From an uncultured Collinsella sp. (GTDB lineage: Bacteria > Actinomycetota > Coriobacteriia > Coriobacteriales > Coriobacteriaceae): DNA of 21,566 bases. The notes under the pieces are model-generated. The model was not told where the DNA came from and did not search any database. It was given only the letters and a program-made list of their open reading frames with translations. Where the stretch lies: positions 1 to 21,566 of the forward strand of contig CAUBQN010000014.1 of the NCBI GenBank assembly GCA_958438125.1, in the 5' to 3' direction. The position numbers were made by a program, and so were the translations under genes. This document shows positions 6,471 to 13,127 of this stretch, one piece after another (within the stretch, counting starts at the first letter, position 1; each line of letters opens with the position of its first letter).

Positions 6471-9287
6471 TTATGCCTCACCTCCTTTGGAGTGCTTGCC
6501 AAGCGCGGTGGTATCTCCATCATTTGTGGCTGTGCTGTCGCTGCCCTGAGATTTATGGTGCGAGCCTATATGCGGCAAGCGGCCCGTGGACTGATCGCAG
6601 CCCTTGGCACCACGCTCGCTGGCGTTGAGGCCAAACATGTGGCGGGCGGCAGGAATGGCGGCCGTGTGTTCGCGCATCTCGCGACGCAGGTCCTCATCCG
6701 AAAGCGCCGAGATGCGCATCTGGGTATTGAGGCTCGCGCGGATATATTCGATATTGATAAGCCAGCCGCAGATGGCAATAACCGAGATGATCCAAATAAC
6801 AAGCAGGATGATCTTGCCGTTATTGTCGATATCGAGAACCGTCGACAGGACAAAGAGCAGGACCTGAACGCCCACCACGGCGGCAAAACCGCCCTTGATG
6901 TAGTACGGGTAGCGATGTTCAAAGGCGACCGCATGATCGAGCAGTTCGCGACGGTACGAATCGGAATCGAGCATGACACGCATGGCCGTGCGCAGCGAGT
7001 AGCGCTGGCGCGGCAGGTCGTTGGACTCGCAAATCATCATACCGGTCGTGGAAAGCTGTTTATCAAAGAGCAGGTTAAGGTTGAGCAGCAGCGGACGCAG
7101 CTGCAGGCCGATAAAGAGCGCCACGATCAAGAACACGCCCAGAATGCACAGGTTAAACAGGTAGTTGAACGAATACATACCGCCGACCGTCTCGCGCAGC
7201 AGATTGATGCCGTAGGTAAAGGGCAGCAGCGGGTGCAGCCACTGGAAGAAGCCGGGCATCATCTCGATGGGGTACATGCCCGACGAACCCGGGATCTGCA
7301 CGATGACGAGAATGACGCCGATAGCCTTGCCGATATGCTTAAACGTGGTGGACAGCGCATAGATGATATTGACGTAGGTGAACGAGATGGCGATGCCGCC
7401 CAGCACGAACAGCAACGGGTTGACGCACTGTACGCCAATAACCAGATCACCCACCGTAACGATGATGGCCTGCAATGCGCCCAGGATCACCATGAGCAAC
7501 CAGCGGCCAAAGTAGCCTTGGCGCGCCGTAAAGCTGCCAACACCTTCACGGTCGACCTCGAGCTTGTAAATGGCGATGAGCACATAGCCGCCCACCCAAA
7601 GCGCCAGATTGGTGTAGAAGGGAGCGATGCCCGAGCCAAAGCTCTTGACCGGATAGATTGACTTGGACGTCAACTCAACCGGAGACGCCATGAAATCTGC
7701 CACGTCATTGACATCGACGCCTATCAGATCGGCCAGCTCGCCCATGGACTCGGAGGTCTGCAGCGCCGCGATGTCATTGGCGGCGGTTGCAAGCTTGTCC
7801 TGGACCTTGGCAAGCGAGGAATCGGTCTGGGACAGCGTGGTCTTGGCCTGGCCGAGCGTAGCGCTAAGCTGCGCCAACGTGCCGCGCGCATTTGCAAGTG
7901 TAGGTGTCATACCCGAGACGATACCGGTCAGGTCGCCCGAAACGGCAGCAAAAGAGTCGAGCGCGCTCGAGGCCTTCGGCAGCGCGTTTTGGCCCAAGTC
8001 CGTCTGGGCTTGGCCAAGGTTGGTCGCACCGGTATGAATTGCGTTATTGATAGCGTCACTGGCACCCGAAACAGCCACTGCGTCATTCGCCATGGCGCTC
8101 GACTGCGCGGACAGACCGTCCTTGATGCTCTGAAGCTTTTCATTCTGCTCTCGAAGCAAATCGATGGTCGATACAATGCGCGCGTCAATTTCCTCGGAAC
8201 CTGTCGACGTGTCATTGGCGAGAATCTCCAAGTGCCCGATAACGGCCTTATTGTGGTCGATCGTCGCTTGAAGAGACTCGAGCGAGTTGTCGATACGGGT
8301 GGTCGTAGATGTGACCGCGCCCGTCAGCTTGCCGATGGCAGCGTTCGCAGAGGCCGACGTCTTGGTGAGCGCAAGGCTGCCTTCCGAGAGCGCCTTGGAG
8401 AGCGAGGTGATGGAGTTGCCCGCCGTGGAGCGAGCTTCGCTCAGCAGGTCGTTGCCCTGGGAGATCGCCTGCGTCAGCGACGGTGCCTGGCCTTGCAAGC
8501 CGGCAAGTGCCGCATCAGCCGAGGCGATAGCGCCACTCGTCTTATCGATGGCGGCATTCATATCGCCAATCGAATCGCGCACCTCGCCCAAGGTGTCGGA
8601 CGCCTCGGACACCGAACTTGCCAGCGAGTCCTGAGTCTGGGTTGCCTTGTCCTTTAAATCGACACCGGCATCCTTGGCGATACCGGCAACAGTCTTGCCT
8701 ACCGTAGAGACAAATTCCGAGTTGATCTGCTCCTCGATGGTGTTTGCACCGGTATCGGTAACCTTGGGCGCAATGGCGCTCTTCTTCTCATTGACGTAGT
8801 ACGTGAGCTTGGGCTGATGGTAGTTGCCGTCGAGCATCGAAACCAGGTTATCCGAGAAGTTCTTGGGAATCACGATAGCGGCATAGTACTCGCCGCTCTC
8901 GACGCCCTCCTTGGCATCGGCCGTCGAGTCGACGAACGTCCAGCCCAGCTGATCGTTTTCCTTGAGCTGATCGACAACCTGGTCGCCCGCATTGAGCTCG
9001 CCCACCAGGTCGTTCTGAGTGCCCTGATCATTGTTGGCGATGGCAATCTTGATGCCCTGGGTGTTTCCATACGGATCCCAGTTTGCCACGATGTTGTACC
9101 AGGCATACAGCGAGGGGATAACGCACACGCCCAAAGTAACCACCAAGGCAACGGGGTTCACAAGCAGTCGCTTGATGTCGCGCTTAAAGATCGCAAAGGA
9201 CACCTTTGCATTGGATAGTTTGCTGCCGAGACTCACGCTTGGACCATCCATCCTGTCGTTAAATCGAATCGTACTATCGACAACCAT
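6471..9287 (-). CDS. YhgE/Pip-family membrane protein with C-terminal extension (938 aa)
   Basis: This paralogue has the same plan as its downstream neighbour: N-terminal helix, hallmark LYAWYNIVANWDPYGNT with IKIAIANNDQG, a long coiled-coil-like ectodomain (about 75-540), and a C-terminal set of membrane helices starting near residue 552 (APFYTNLALWVGGY). Unlike it, the chain continues about 190 residues beyond the usual end. The extra part has a soluble link (about 745-795), two more helices (about 795-845) and a hydrophilic, Ser/His-rich tail. The ATG at 9287 lacks an obvious ribosome binding site; an internal ATG at 9251 is no better. Both leave the membrane helix intact. The pair is one operon with zero intergenic bases. 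Function unknown; envelope export or surface-protein secretion is the usual inference for this family. Confidence 0.83.
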   Translation of the reverse strand: MVVDSTIRFNDRMDGPSVSLGSKLSNAKVSFAIFKRDIKRLLVNPVALVVTLGVCVIPSLYAWYNIVANWDPYGNTQGIKIAIANNDQGTQNDLVGELNAGDQVVDQLKENDQLGWTFVDSTADAKEGVESGEYYAAIVIPKNFSDNLVSMLDGNYHQPKLTYYVNEKKSAIAPKVTDTGANTIEEQINSEFVSTVGKTVAGIAKDAGVDLKDKATQTQDSLASSVSEASDTLGEVRDSIGDMNAAIDKTSGAIASADAALAGLQGQAPSLTQAISQGNDLLSEARSTAGNSITSLSKALSEGSLALTKTSASANAAIGKLTGAVTSTTTRIDNSLESLQATIDHNKAVIGHLEILANDTSTGSEEIDARIVSTIDLLREQNEKLQSIKDGLSAQSSAMANDAVAVSGASDAINNAIHTGATNLGQAQTDLGQNALPKASSALDSFAAVSGDLTGIVSGMTPTLANARGTLAQLSATLGQAKTTLSQTDSSLAKVQDKLATAANDIAALQTSESMGELADLIGVDVNDVADFMASPVELTSKSIYPVKSFGSGIAPFYTNLALWVGGYVLIAIYKLEVDREGVGSFTARQGYFGRWLLMVILGALQAIIVTVGDLVIGVQCVNPLLFVLGGIAISFTYVNIIYALSTTFKHIGKAIGVILVIVQIPGSSGMYPIEMMPGFFQWLHPLLPFTYGINLLRETVGGMYSFNYLFNLCILGVFLIVALFIGLQLRPLLLNLNLLFDKQLSTTGMMICESNDLPRQRYSLRTAMRVMLDSDSYRRELLDHAVAFEHRYPYYIKGGFAAVVGVQVLLFVLSTVLDIDNNGKIILLVIWIISVIAICGWLINIEYIRASLNTQMRISALSDEDLRREMREHTAAIPAARHMFGLNASERGAKGCDQSTGRLPHIGSHHKSQGSDSTATNDGDTTALGKHSKGGEA

Positions 9288-9342
9288 TGTAGTAGGCGCT
9301 TTAACGTCTCAAAGCACAATGGTGTTGAGTTTTGCGGGTAGC

Positions 9343-9378
9343 AATATACTACGAAGATGATTTAACGTACAGTTGTAC
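9343..9378 (-). promoter_or_regulatory. Candidate promoter and operator of the YhgE operon
   Basis: On the minus strand TATATT (9343-9348) can serve as a -10, and a 17-base spacer leads to TGTACG in the -35 position. The -35 overlaps a compact inverted repeat, GTACA-GT-TGTAC on the plus strand (9367-9378). A repressor dimer there would block the polymerase. The same GTACAACTGTA string occurs at 3035-3045. The -35 match is poor, so this is tentative. Confidence 0.35.
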
Positions 9379-9438
9379 AGTATCTTAAATTCCCGCAGCT
9401 CCCAAAACCACAACCCGCACAAATTAGCAATCCGACTA

Positions 9439-9490
9439 GTCGTTGGGGACGTTCTTAACCGACTAGTCAAACAAGAACGTCCCCAACGAC
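9439..9490. repeat. 18-bp perfect inverted repeat of the GGGGACGTTC family
   Basis: GTCGTTGGGGACGTTCTT (9439-9456) and its exact complement (9473-9490) flank a 16-base loop. The 10-mer CCGACTAGTC occurs at 9432-9441 and again within the loop at 9459-9468, and it contains the 8-bp palindrome GACTAGTC. The GGGGACGTTC core resembles sequences at 134-148 and 11888-11928. No T-tract follows on either strand, so it looks like a REP-type element rather than a simple terminator. It lies in the 405-bp gene-free stretch 9288-9692, which also holds the YhgE promoter and the structured element at 9548-9645. Confidence 0.75.
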
Positions 9491-9547
9491 CACCCCAATG
9501 ACTACTTAGGACCACGAAAGCGTCGTAGGTTGAGCATAAGTCAGCGA

Positions 9548-9645
9548 AAACGCCCCCAAGCGAGCAAGGTGACGTGAAAGAGGAGGGAAGCGTACTTCGG
9601 TACGCGACCGACGATTGAACGTCAGATTGCCGCTTAGGGGCGTTT
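9548..9645. other. Structured element downstream of htpG, candidate RNA
   Basis: A long stem pairs 9548-9575 with 9619-9645: AAACGCCCC, AAGCG, GCAA and TGACGT match in order, with one wobble, one bulge and a two-base internal loop. Enclosed is a perfect 6-bp hairpin, GCGTAC-TTCG-GTACGC (9590-9605), with a UUCG-type tetraloop. The bulge between them reads GAAAGAGGAGGGAAG on the plus strand and CTTCCCTCCTCTTTC on the minus strand. I see no open reading frame with family character. The orientation is unknown; on the minus strand it would be the htpG 3' region. The composite fold suggests a functional RNA or a mobile palindromic repeat. Confidence 0.5.
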
Positions 9646-9658
9646 GCAGCGTCGAGCC

Positions 9659-9685
9659 GTTACGCGGTTCGTAGAACCGCGTAAC
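9659..9685 (-). terminator. 12-bp perfect hairpin just past the htpG stop
   Basis: GTTACGCGGTTC (9659-9670) pairs perfectly with GAACCGCGTAAC (9674-9685) around a three-base loop, eight bases beyond the htpG stop codon. On the minus strand it is followed by GGCTCGACG rather than T residues, so it may protect the 3' end or act with the next structure instead of being a classical intrinsic terminator. Confidence 0.5.
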
Positions 9686-9692
9686 TTGCTAA

Positions 9693-11717
9693 CTACATCA
9701 AGTTGCAAACAGCCGCCGCGAAGGCTACGGGGTCCTCGGGGAGGATGCCCTCGACCAGCAGAGCCTGGTCATAGAGCAGACCGGAGTACTGCTTGATCTT
9801 GTCGGCGTCGCCTGCCTTCTGGGCAGCGACAAGCTTGTCAAAGACCGGGTGCTTGGCGTTGAGCTCGAGCACGCGCTGGCTCTTGGGCATGCCGTCGGGC
9901 GCGCCCTCGGGTCCCTTCTGGAGCACCTTCTCCATCTCAAGCGAAAGCGGACCCTCGGTGGTGATGCAAGCGGGGGCATCGGTCAGGCGCGCAGAGACGG
10001 CGACCTTCTCGACCTTGTCGCCGAGCGCCTCCTTCATGGCGCTAAAGAGGTCCTCGTTCTCCTTGGTGGCGTCCTCGGCCTCCTTCTTTTCGTCCTCGGT
10101 CGCCAGGTCAAGATCACCGGTCGCGACGTTCTTGAGCTCCAGATGACGATCCTCGACCTCGGGCTCGGCACCGTCGGCCACGGCCTTCTCGGCAGCCTCG
10201 CGGGCGGCATCGTCCTCGTAGATCTTGGGCATATCGGCGGCAACGTACTCACGCATAGCTTGGAACGTGAACTCATCCACATCCTGCGTCAGCAGCAGCA
10301 CGTCATAGCCGCGGTCGAGCACGCCCTTTACCACGGGCATCTTGGCCAAGCGCTCGCGCGAATCGCCGGCGGCGTAGTAGATGGCCTTCTGATCCTCGGG
10401 CATGCCCTTGGCATACTCGGCCAGGGTAATCATCTTCTGTTCCTTGGCAGACCAGAACAGCAACAGGTCGGCGAGCTCATCGGCCTTCATGCCATAGCTC
10501 GAGTAGATGCCGTACTTAAGACCGCGACCAAAGTTCTCAAAGAACTTCTCGTAGGCCTCGCGATCGTTGTCGCGCATATCCTCAAGATCGGCGGTAATCT
10601 TCTTTTCCACACGCTTGGCGATGGCCTTGAGCTGACGGTTCTGCTGCAGCGTCTCGCGCGAGATGTTGAGCGACACGTCAGCGGAATCCACGACGCCGCG
10701 GACAAAGTTGTAGTAGTCGGGCAGCAGGTCGTCGCACTTCTCCATGATCAGGACGTTGGAGCTGTAGAGTGCCAGACCCTTCTCGTAATCCTTGCTGTAC
10801 AGATCGAACGGCGCGCGGCCCGGCACAAACAGCAGGGCATCGTACTCGAGCGTGCCCTCGGCATGGAAGCTGATGGTGCGCGCAGGATCGTCAAAGTCGT
10901 GGAACGTGGACTTGTAGAACTCGTCGTAGTCCTTCTGCTCGACATCGGAGCTGCGCTTCTTCCAGATCGGTGTCATGGAATTGACGGTCTCGAGCTCCTG
11001 GTAGTCCTCGTACTCGGGCTTGTAATCGTCGCCGGCGTCCTCGGGCTTGGGTTTCTGGCGGCTCTTGGACACCATCATCTGAATCGGGTAGCGCACATAG
11101 TTGCTGTACTGCTGAATCAGGCTCTTGAGACCCCACTCGGTCAGGAAGCGATCGTAGGTCTCGGCCTCGCCGTCGGCATCGAGCTTCTCGTTCTCGCGCA
11201 GCGTCAGGATGACATCGGTACCGTGCTCGGCGCGCTCACCGTCCTCGATGGTGTAGCCCTCAAGACCGTCGGATTCCCACACATGGGCGACATCCTCGCC
11301 ATAGGCGCGGCTGACGACCTTCACATGGCTGGCAACCATAAAGGCAGAGTAGAAGCCCACGCCAAACTGGCCGATGATGTCGACATCGGAGCCCTGCTGC
11401 TCGGCGTTCTCGGTCTTAAACTCCTCGGAGCCGGAATGGGCGATGGTGCCCAGATTGCGCTCGAGCTCCTCGGCGGTCATGCCAATGCCGTTATCCGAGA
11501 TGGTAATGGTGCGGGCGTCTTTATCAAAGGAGACGCGAATGGCCAGGTCGCCCTGGTTGATCTTGACGCTCGGATCCTGCAGGCTCTTAAAGTTGAGCTT
11601 GTCGACGGCGTCGCTCGCGTTAGAGATAAGCTCGCGCAGGAAGATTTCCTTATTGGTGTAGATGGAGTTGATCATGAGGTCGAGCAGTTTTTTGCTCTCG
11701 GTCTTAAATTGACGCAT
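9693..11717 (-). CDS. htpG: Molecular chaperone HtpG (Hsp90)
   Basis: The ATP-dependent dimeric cytosolic chaperone is 674 residues long, slightly above the roughly 625 of enterobacterial HtpG. The N-terminal GHKL nucleotide pocket is complete: IFLRELISNASDAVDKL (25-41) with the catalytic Glu29 and Asn33, DNGIGM (75-80), and GQFGVGFYSAF (116-126). The middle-domain hallmarks SLNISRETLQQNR and KYGIYSS follow. The C-terminal part contains a highly acidic Glu/Asp/Ala-rich insertion (around residues 495-560) before the dimerisation region. The ATG at 11717 has AAAGGA seven bases upstream. The leader carries a terminator-like hairpin (11748-11772). I see no CIRCE (HrcA) or HAIR (HspR) operator, so heat-shock control, if present, is by another route. 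Two structured elements follow the gene. Confidence 0.97.
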   Translation of the reverse strand: MRQFKTESKKLLDLMINSIYTNKEIFLRELISNASDAVDKLNFKSLQDPSVKINQGDLAIRVSFDKDARTITISDNGIGMTAEELERNLGTIAHSGSEEFKTENAEQQGSDVDIIGQFGVGFYSAFMVASHVKVVSRAYGEDVAHVWESDGLEGYTIEDGERAEHGTDVILTLRENEKLDADGEAETYDRFLTEWGLKSLIQQYSNYVRYPIQMMVSKSRQKPKPEDAGDDYKPEYEDYQELETVNSMTPIWKKRSSDVEQKDYDEFYKSTFHDFDDPARTISFHAEGTLEYDALLFVPGRAPFDLYSKDYEKGLALYSSNVLIMEKCDDLLPDYYNFVRGVVDSADVSLNISRETLQQNRQLKAIAKRVEKKITADLEDMRDNDREAYEKFFENFGRGLKYGIYSSYGMKADELADLLLFWSAKEQKMITLAEYAKGMPEDQKAIYYAAGDSRERLAKMPVVKGVLDRGYDVLLLTQDVDEFTFQAMREYVAADMPKIYEDDAAREAAEKAVADGAEPEVEDRHLELKNVATGDLDLATEDEKKEAEDATKENEDLFSAMKEALGDKVEKVAVSARLTDAPACITTEGPLSLEMEKVLQKGPEGAPDGMPKSQRVLELNAKHPVFDKLVAAQKAGDADKIKQYSGLLYDQALLVEGILPEDPVAFAAAVCNLM

Positions 11718-11747
11718 GTGCAGTCCTTTCGCGCTACCCCCGTCCGC

Positions 11748-11772
11748 AAAAACGGCTCGGTTGCCCGAGCCG
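11748..11772 (-). terminator. Intrinsic terminator in the htpG upstream leader
   Basis: On the minus strand CGGCTCGG and CCGAGCCG (11765-11772 and 11753-11760) form a perfect 8-bp stem with a GCAA tetraloop, directly followed by TTTTTGCGG. It lies only about 30 bases before the htpG ATG. It could end the transcript of the acetyltransferase operon, but no promoter fits between it and htpG, so it probably lies inside the htpG leader and could act as an attenuator. Confidence 0.75.
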
Positions 11773-11797
11773 CATCGCAGACCTGCTATGTTCAGAC

Positions 11798-11878
11798 TTA
11801 GATTTTATAACCCAATAGCGCGCATATATACATACGGAATCGAAAAACTGTATGTCCGAGCGCTCCAATGCGTCAATT
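11798..11878 (-). promoter_or_regulatory. Candidate htpG promoter region
   Basis: This AT-rich gap is the only plausible place for an htpG promoter. On the minus strand TTGACG (near 11870) and TACAGT, 18 bases apart, are one candidate -35/-10 pair; TATAAA near 11800 in GGGTTATAAAATC is another -10. An inverted repeat ACATAC (11830-11835) and GTATGT (11850-11855) lies between them and may be an operator. The choice between promoters is not resolved by the sequence. Confidence 0.35.
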
Positions 11879-11887
11879 GCCAAGGAG

Positions 11888-11928
11888 TGTCCCCAGCTGC
11901 CGGCAGAAAAGGAACGTCCCTATCTGCC
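11888..11928. repeat. GGGGAC-family repeat overlapping the acetyltransferase stop codon
   Basis: The block contains TGTCCCC (11888-11894), the perfect palindrome CTGCCGGCAG (11897-11906), then AAAAGGAACGTCCC and TATCTGCC. GGCAGA (11902-11907) and TCTGCC (11923-11928) form inverted arms. The core GGGACGTTC matches the repeat at 9439-9490. Read on the minus strand, the TAG stop of the acetyltransferase gene is the TAG of TAGGGACGTTCC, so the repeat provides the gene's end. Confidence 0.55.
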
Positions 11929-12420
11929 ATCTACGCGCTTGGCCATCCAGACATGGGGCTGGCCCTCGTCTTCGTAATCTACCGGGGCAATTTGCGTGTA
12001 GCCCGCCTTTGCATAGAGCGGCAACACGTATTCCTGCGCATGCAGCTTAATAAGCTTAGCGCCGGCATCGCGTGCACACGAAGCACTGGCCTCGACGATC
12101 GCACTCGCCAGTCCGCGACGACGCATAGCCGGCAGCACGGCGACGCGCCCCATAATGTAGGTCTCCCCCGCCGCAACGCCTTCGTCCATGTCGCATGCCG
12201 GCAACACCGGGGCCTCTGCGTCAGCCACGCGCTCAAGCTCTTCGGGAAACACGCGCGAGCAACCGGCAAGCTCGCCGTCTACATAGAGCGTCACATGAAT
12301 GCAGTTTGGATCCTCGTCGATAGCGTCGAACTCATTCTCGTAGCCCTGCTCGCCCATAAAAACGACGCGGCGCACCAACGCCGCGTCATCAAAGCATCCC
12401 GTCTTAAGTTGGATATCCAT
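11920..12420 (-). CDS. GNAT-family N-acetyltransferase, ElaA-like
   Basis: The 166-residue protein (from the chosen start) transfers an acetyl group from acetyl-CoA to an unidentified amine. The acetyl-CoA-binding motif A is visible as MGRVAVLPAMRRRGLASAIV, with RRRGLA as the R/Q-x-x-G-x-A loop. The C-terminal KLHAQEYVLPLYAKAGY and a late GQPHVWM segment match the ElaA branch of GNATs. The frame opens at an ATG at 12438, but ATG at 12420 has AAAGGG seven bases upstream and the first has none, so 12420 is chosen. It begins 39 bases after the CpsB-like gene in the same direction, so it is probably read as the last gene of that operon. Its last codons and stop lie in a dispersed repeat. Confidence 0.85.
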   Translation of the reverse strand: MDIQLKTGCFDDAALVRRVVFMGEQGYENEFDAIDEDPNCIHVTLYVDGELAGCSRVFPEELERVADAEAPVLPACDMDEGVAAGETYIMGRVAVLPAMRRRGLASAIVEASASCARDAGAKLIKLHAQEYVLPLYAKAGYTQIAPVDYEDEGQPHVWMAKRVDGR

Positions 12421-12459
12421 AGCTGCCCTTTCATTCAACGCGAACGTTAGGGACAGATT

Positions 12460-13110
12460 TTAGCGAAAATGAGCTCCGCGCACGCTAAACTTCGCGCGAG
12501 CCTTCGCCAGGCAGTCGTAATGACCCACGTTATGGGCATCGCTCGCGATGAAGCTGTACAGGTTCTGATCGAACAGGCGCTGTGCCGGCTTTTTTTCGCG
12601 ACCAAAGCGACCGCCGGCAATAAAGTCCGCCGAAGCCTGCAGCTTGCAGCCCATATCGACCAGGCGCTCCGCCACGCTTACATCCTTTTGAACCGCACGA
12701 TAGCGCTCAGGATGAGCGATGATCACCTGGTAGCCACGGCACTGCAAATCGTAAATCGTGTTCTCGTACTCTCTAAACGCATACGCATCGGCATGCGTCG
12801 AAAGCTCGAGCAGGAACTCATTGGTTCCATCGAAATGCAAGTGCTCCGCGGCATCGATACCAAGCTCAACGAGCTTTCGATGGTTGACCTCAAAGCCCAT
12901 CTGGAGCGGAAAACCGTCAGCGTTATCACGCAGCAGCTCAAAGGCATCCCACATCTTGTCGTAGTCAAAATAGGGATCACGGCAGTGAGGAGTGCAAACG
13001 ATTCTGGTTACACCGGCCCGCTTGGCAGCCTCGAGCATCGCCAAGCTCTCATCGAGATCGGCGGCGCCGTCGTCTACACCCGGCAGGATATGGCAATGAA
13101 TGTCACGCAT
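12460..13110 (-). CDS. cpsB: CpsB/YwqE-type PHP-domain tyrosine-protein phosphatase
   Basis: This 216-residue metal-dependent phosphatase of the PHP family removes phosphate from the tyrosine cluster of the partner BY-kinase. Metal ligands are in place: DIHCHILPGVDDG (His5, His7), CTPH (His42), GFEV (Glu74), LLELS (Glu102), AHPERY (His133) and SDAH (Asp191, His193). It is a little shorter than CpsB/Wzh proteins (about 240). The ATG has AAGG upstream and starts 17 bases after the kinase gene, in the order CpsC-CpsD-CpsB. Usually these genes precede glycosyltransferases for capsule or exopolysaccharide; here a GNAT gene and htpG follow. The family assignment is firm, the name cpsB is by analogy. 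Confidence 0.88.
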   Translation of the reverse strand: MRDIHCHILPGVDDGAADLDESLAMLEAAKRAGVTRIVCTPHCRDPYFDYDKMWDAFELLRDNADGFPLQMGFEVNHRKLVELGIDAAEHLHFDGTNEFLLELSTHADAYAFREYENTIYDLQCRGYQVIIAHPERYRAVQKDVSVAERLVDMGCKLQASADFIAGGRFGREKKPAQRLFDQNLYSFIASDAHNVGHYDCLAKARAKFSVRGAHFR

Positions 13111-13127
13111 AGGTCAGCCTTAATCAA

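Noticed and set aside
4281..9287. Type VII secretion locus
   Set aside because: The EsaA-like family resemblance is the only link; no WXG100 proteins, EssC-type ATPase or other ESX components are visible.
9432..9490. CRISPR array
   Set aside because: Only two copies of a 10-mer at one spacing and a palindromic arm pair; no repeat-spacer series and no cas genes.
9309..9515. 68-codon minus-strand frame across the inverted repeat upstream of the YhgE pair
   Set aside because: No ribosome binding site, overlaps repeat arms and the likely promoter; composition not protein-like.
9849..11801. 650-codon plus-strand reading frame opposite htpG
   Set aside because: Shadow of htpG; Leu/Gly/His-rich product with no recognisable domain.
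11718..11919. CIRCE or HAIR heat-shock operator at htpG
   Set aside because: Neither TTAGCACTC-N9-GAGTGCTAA nor CTTGAGT-N7-ACTCAAG, nor a near match, is present.
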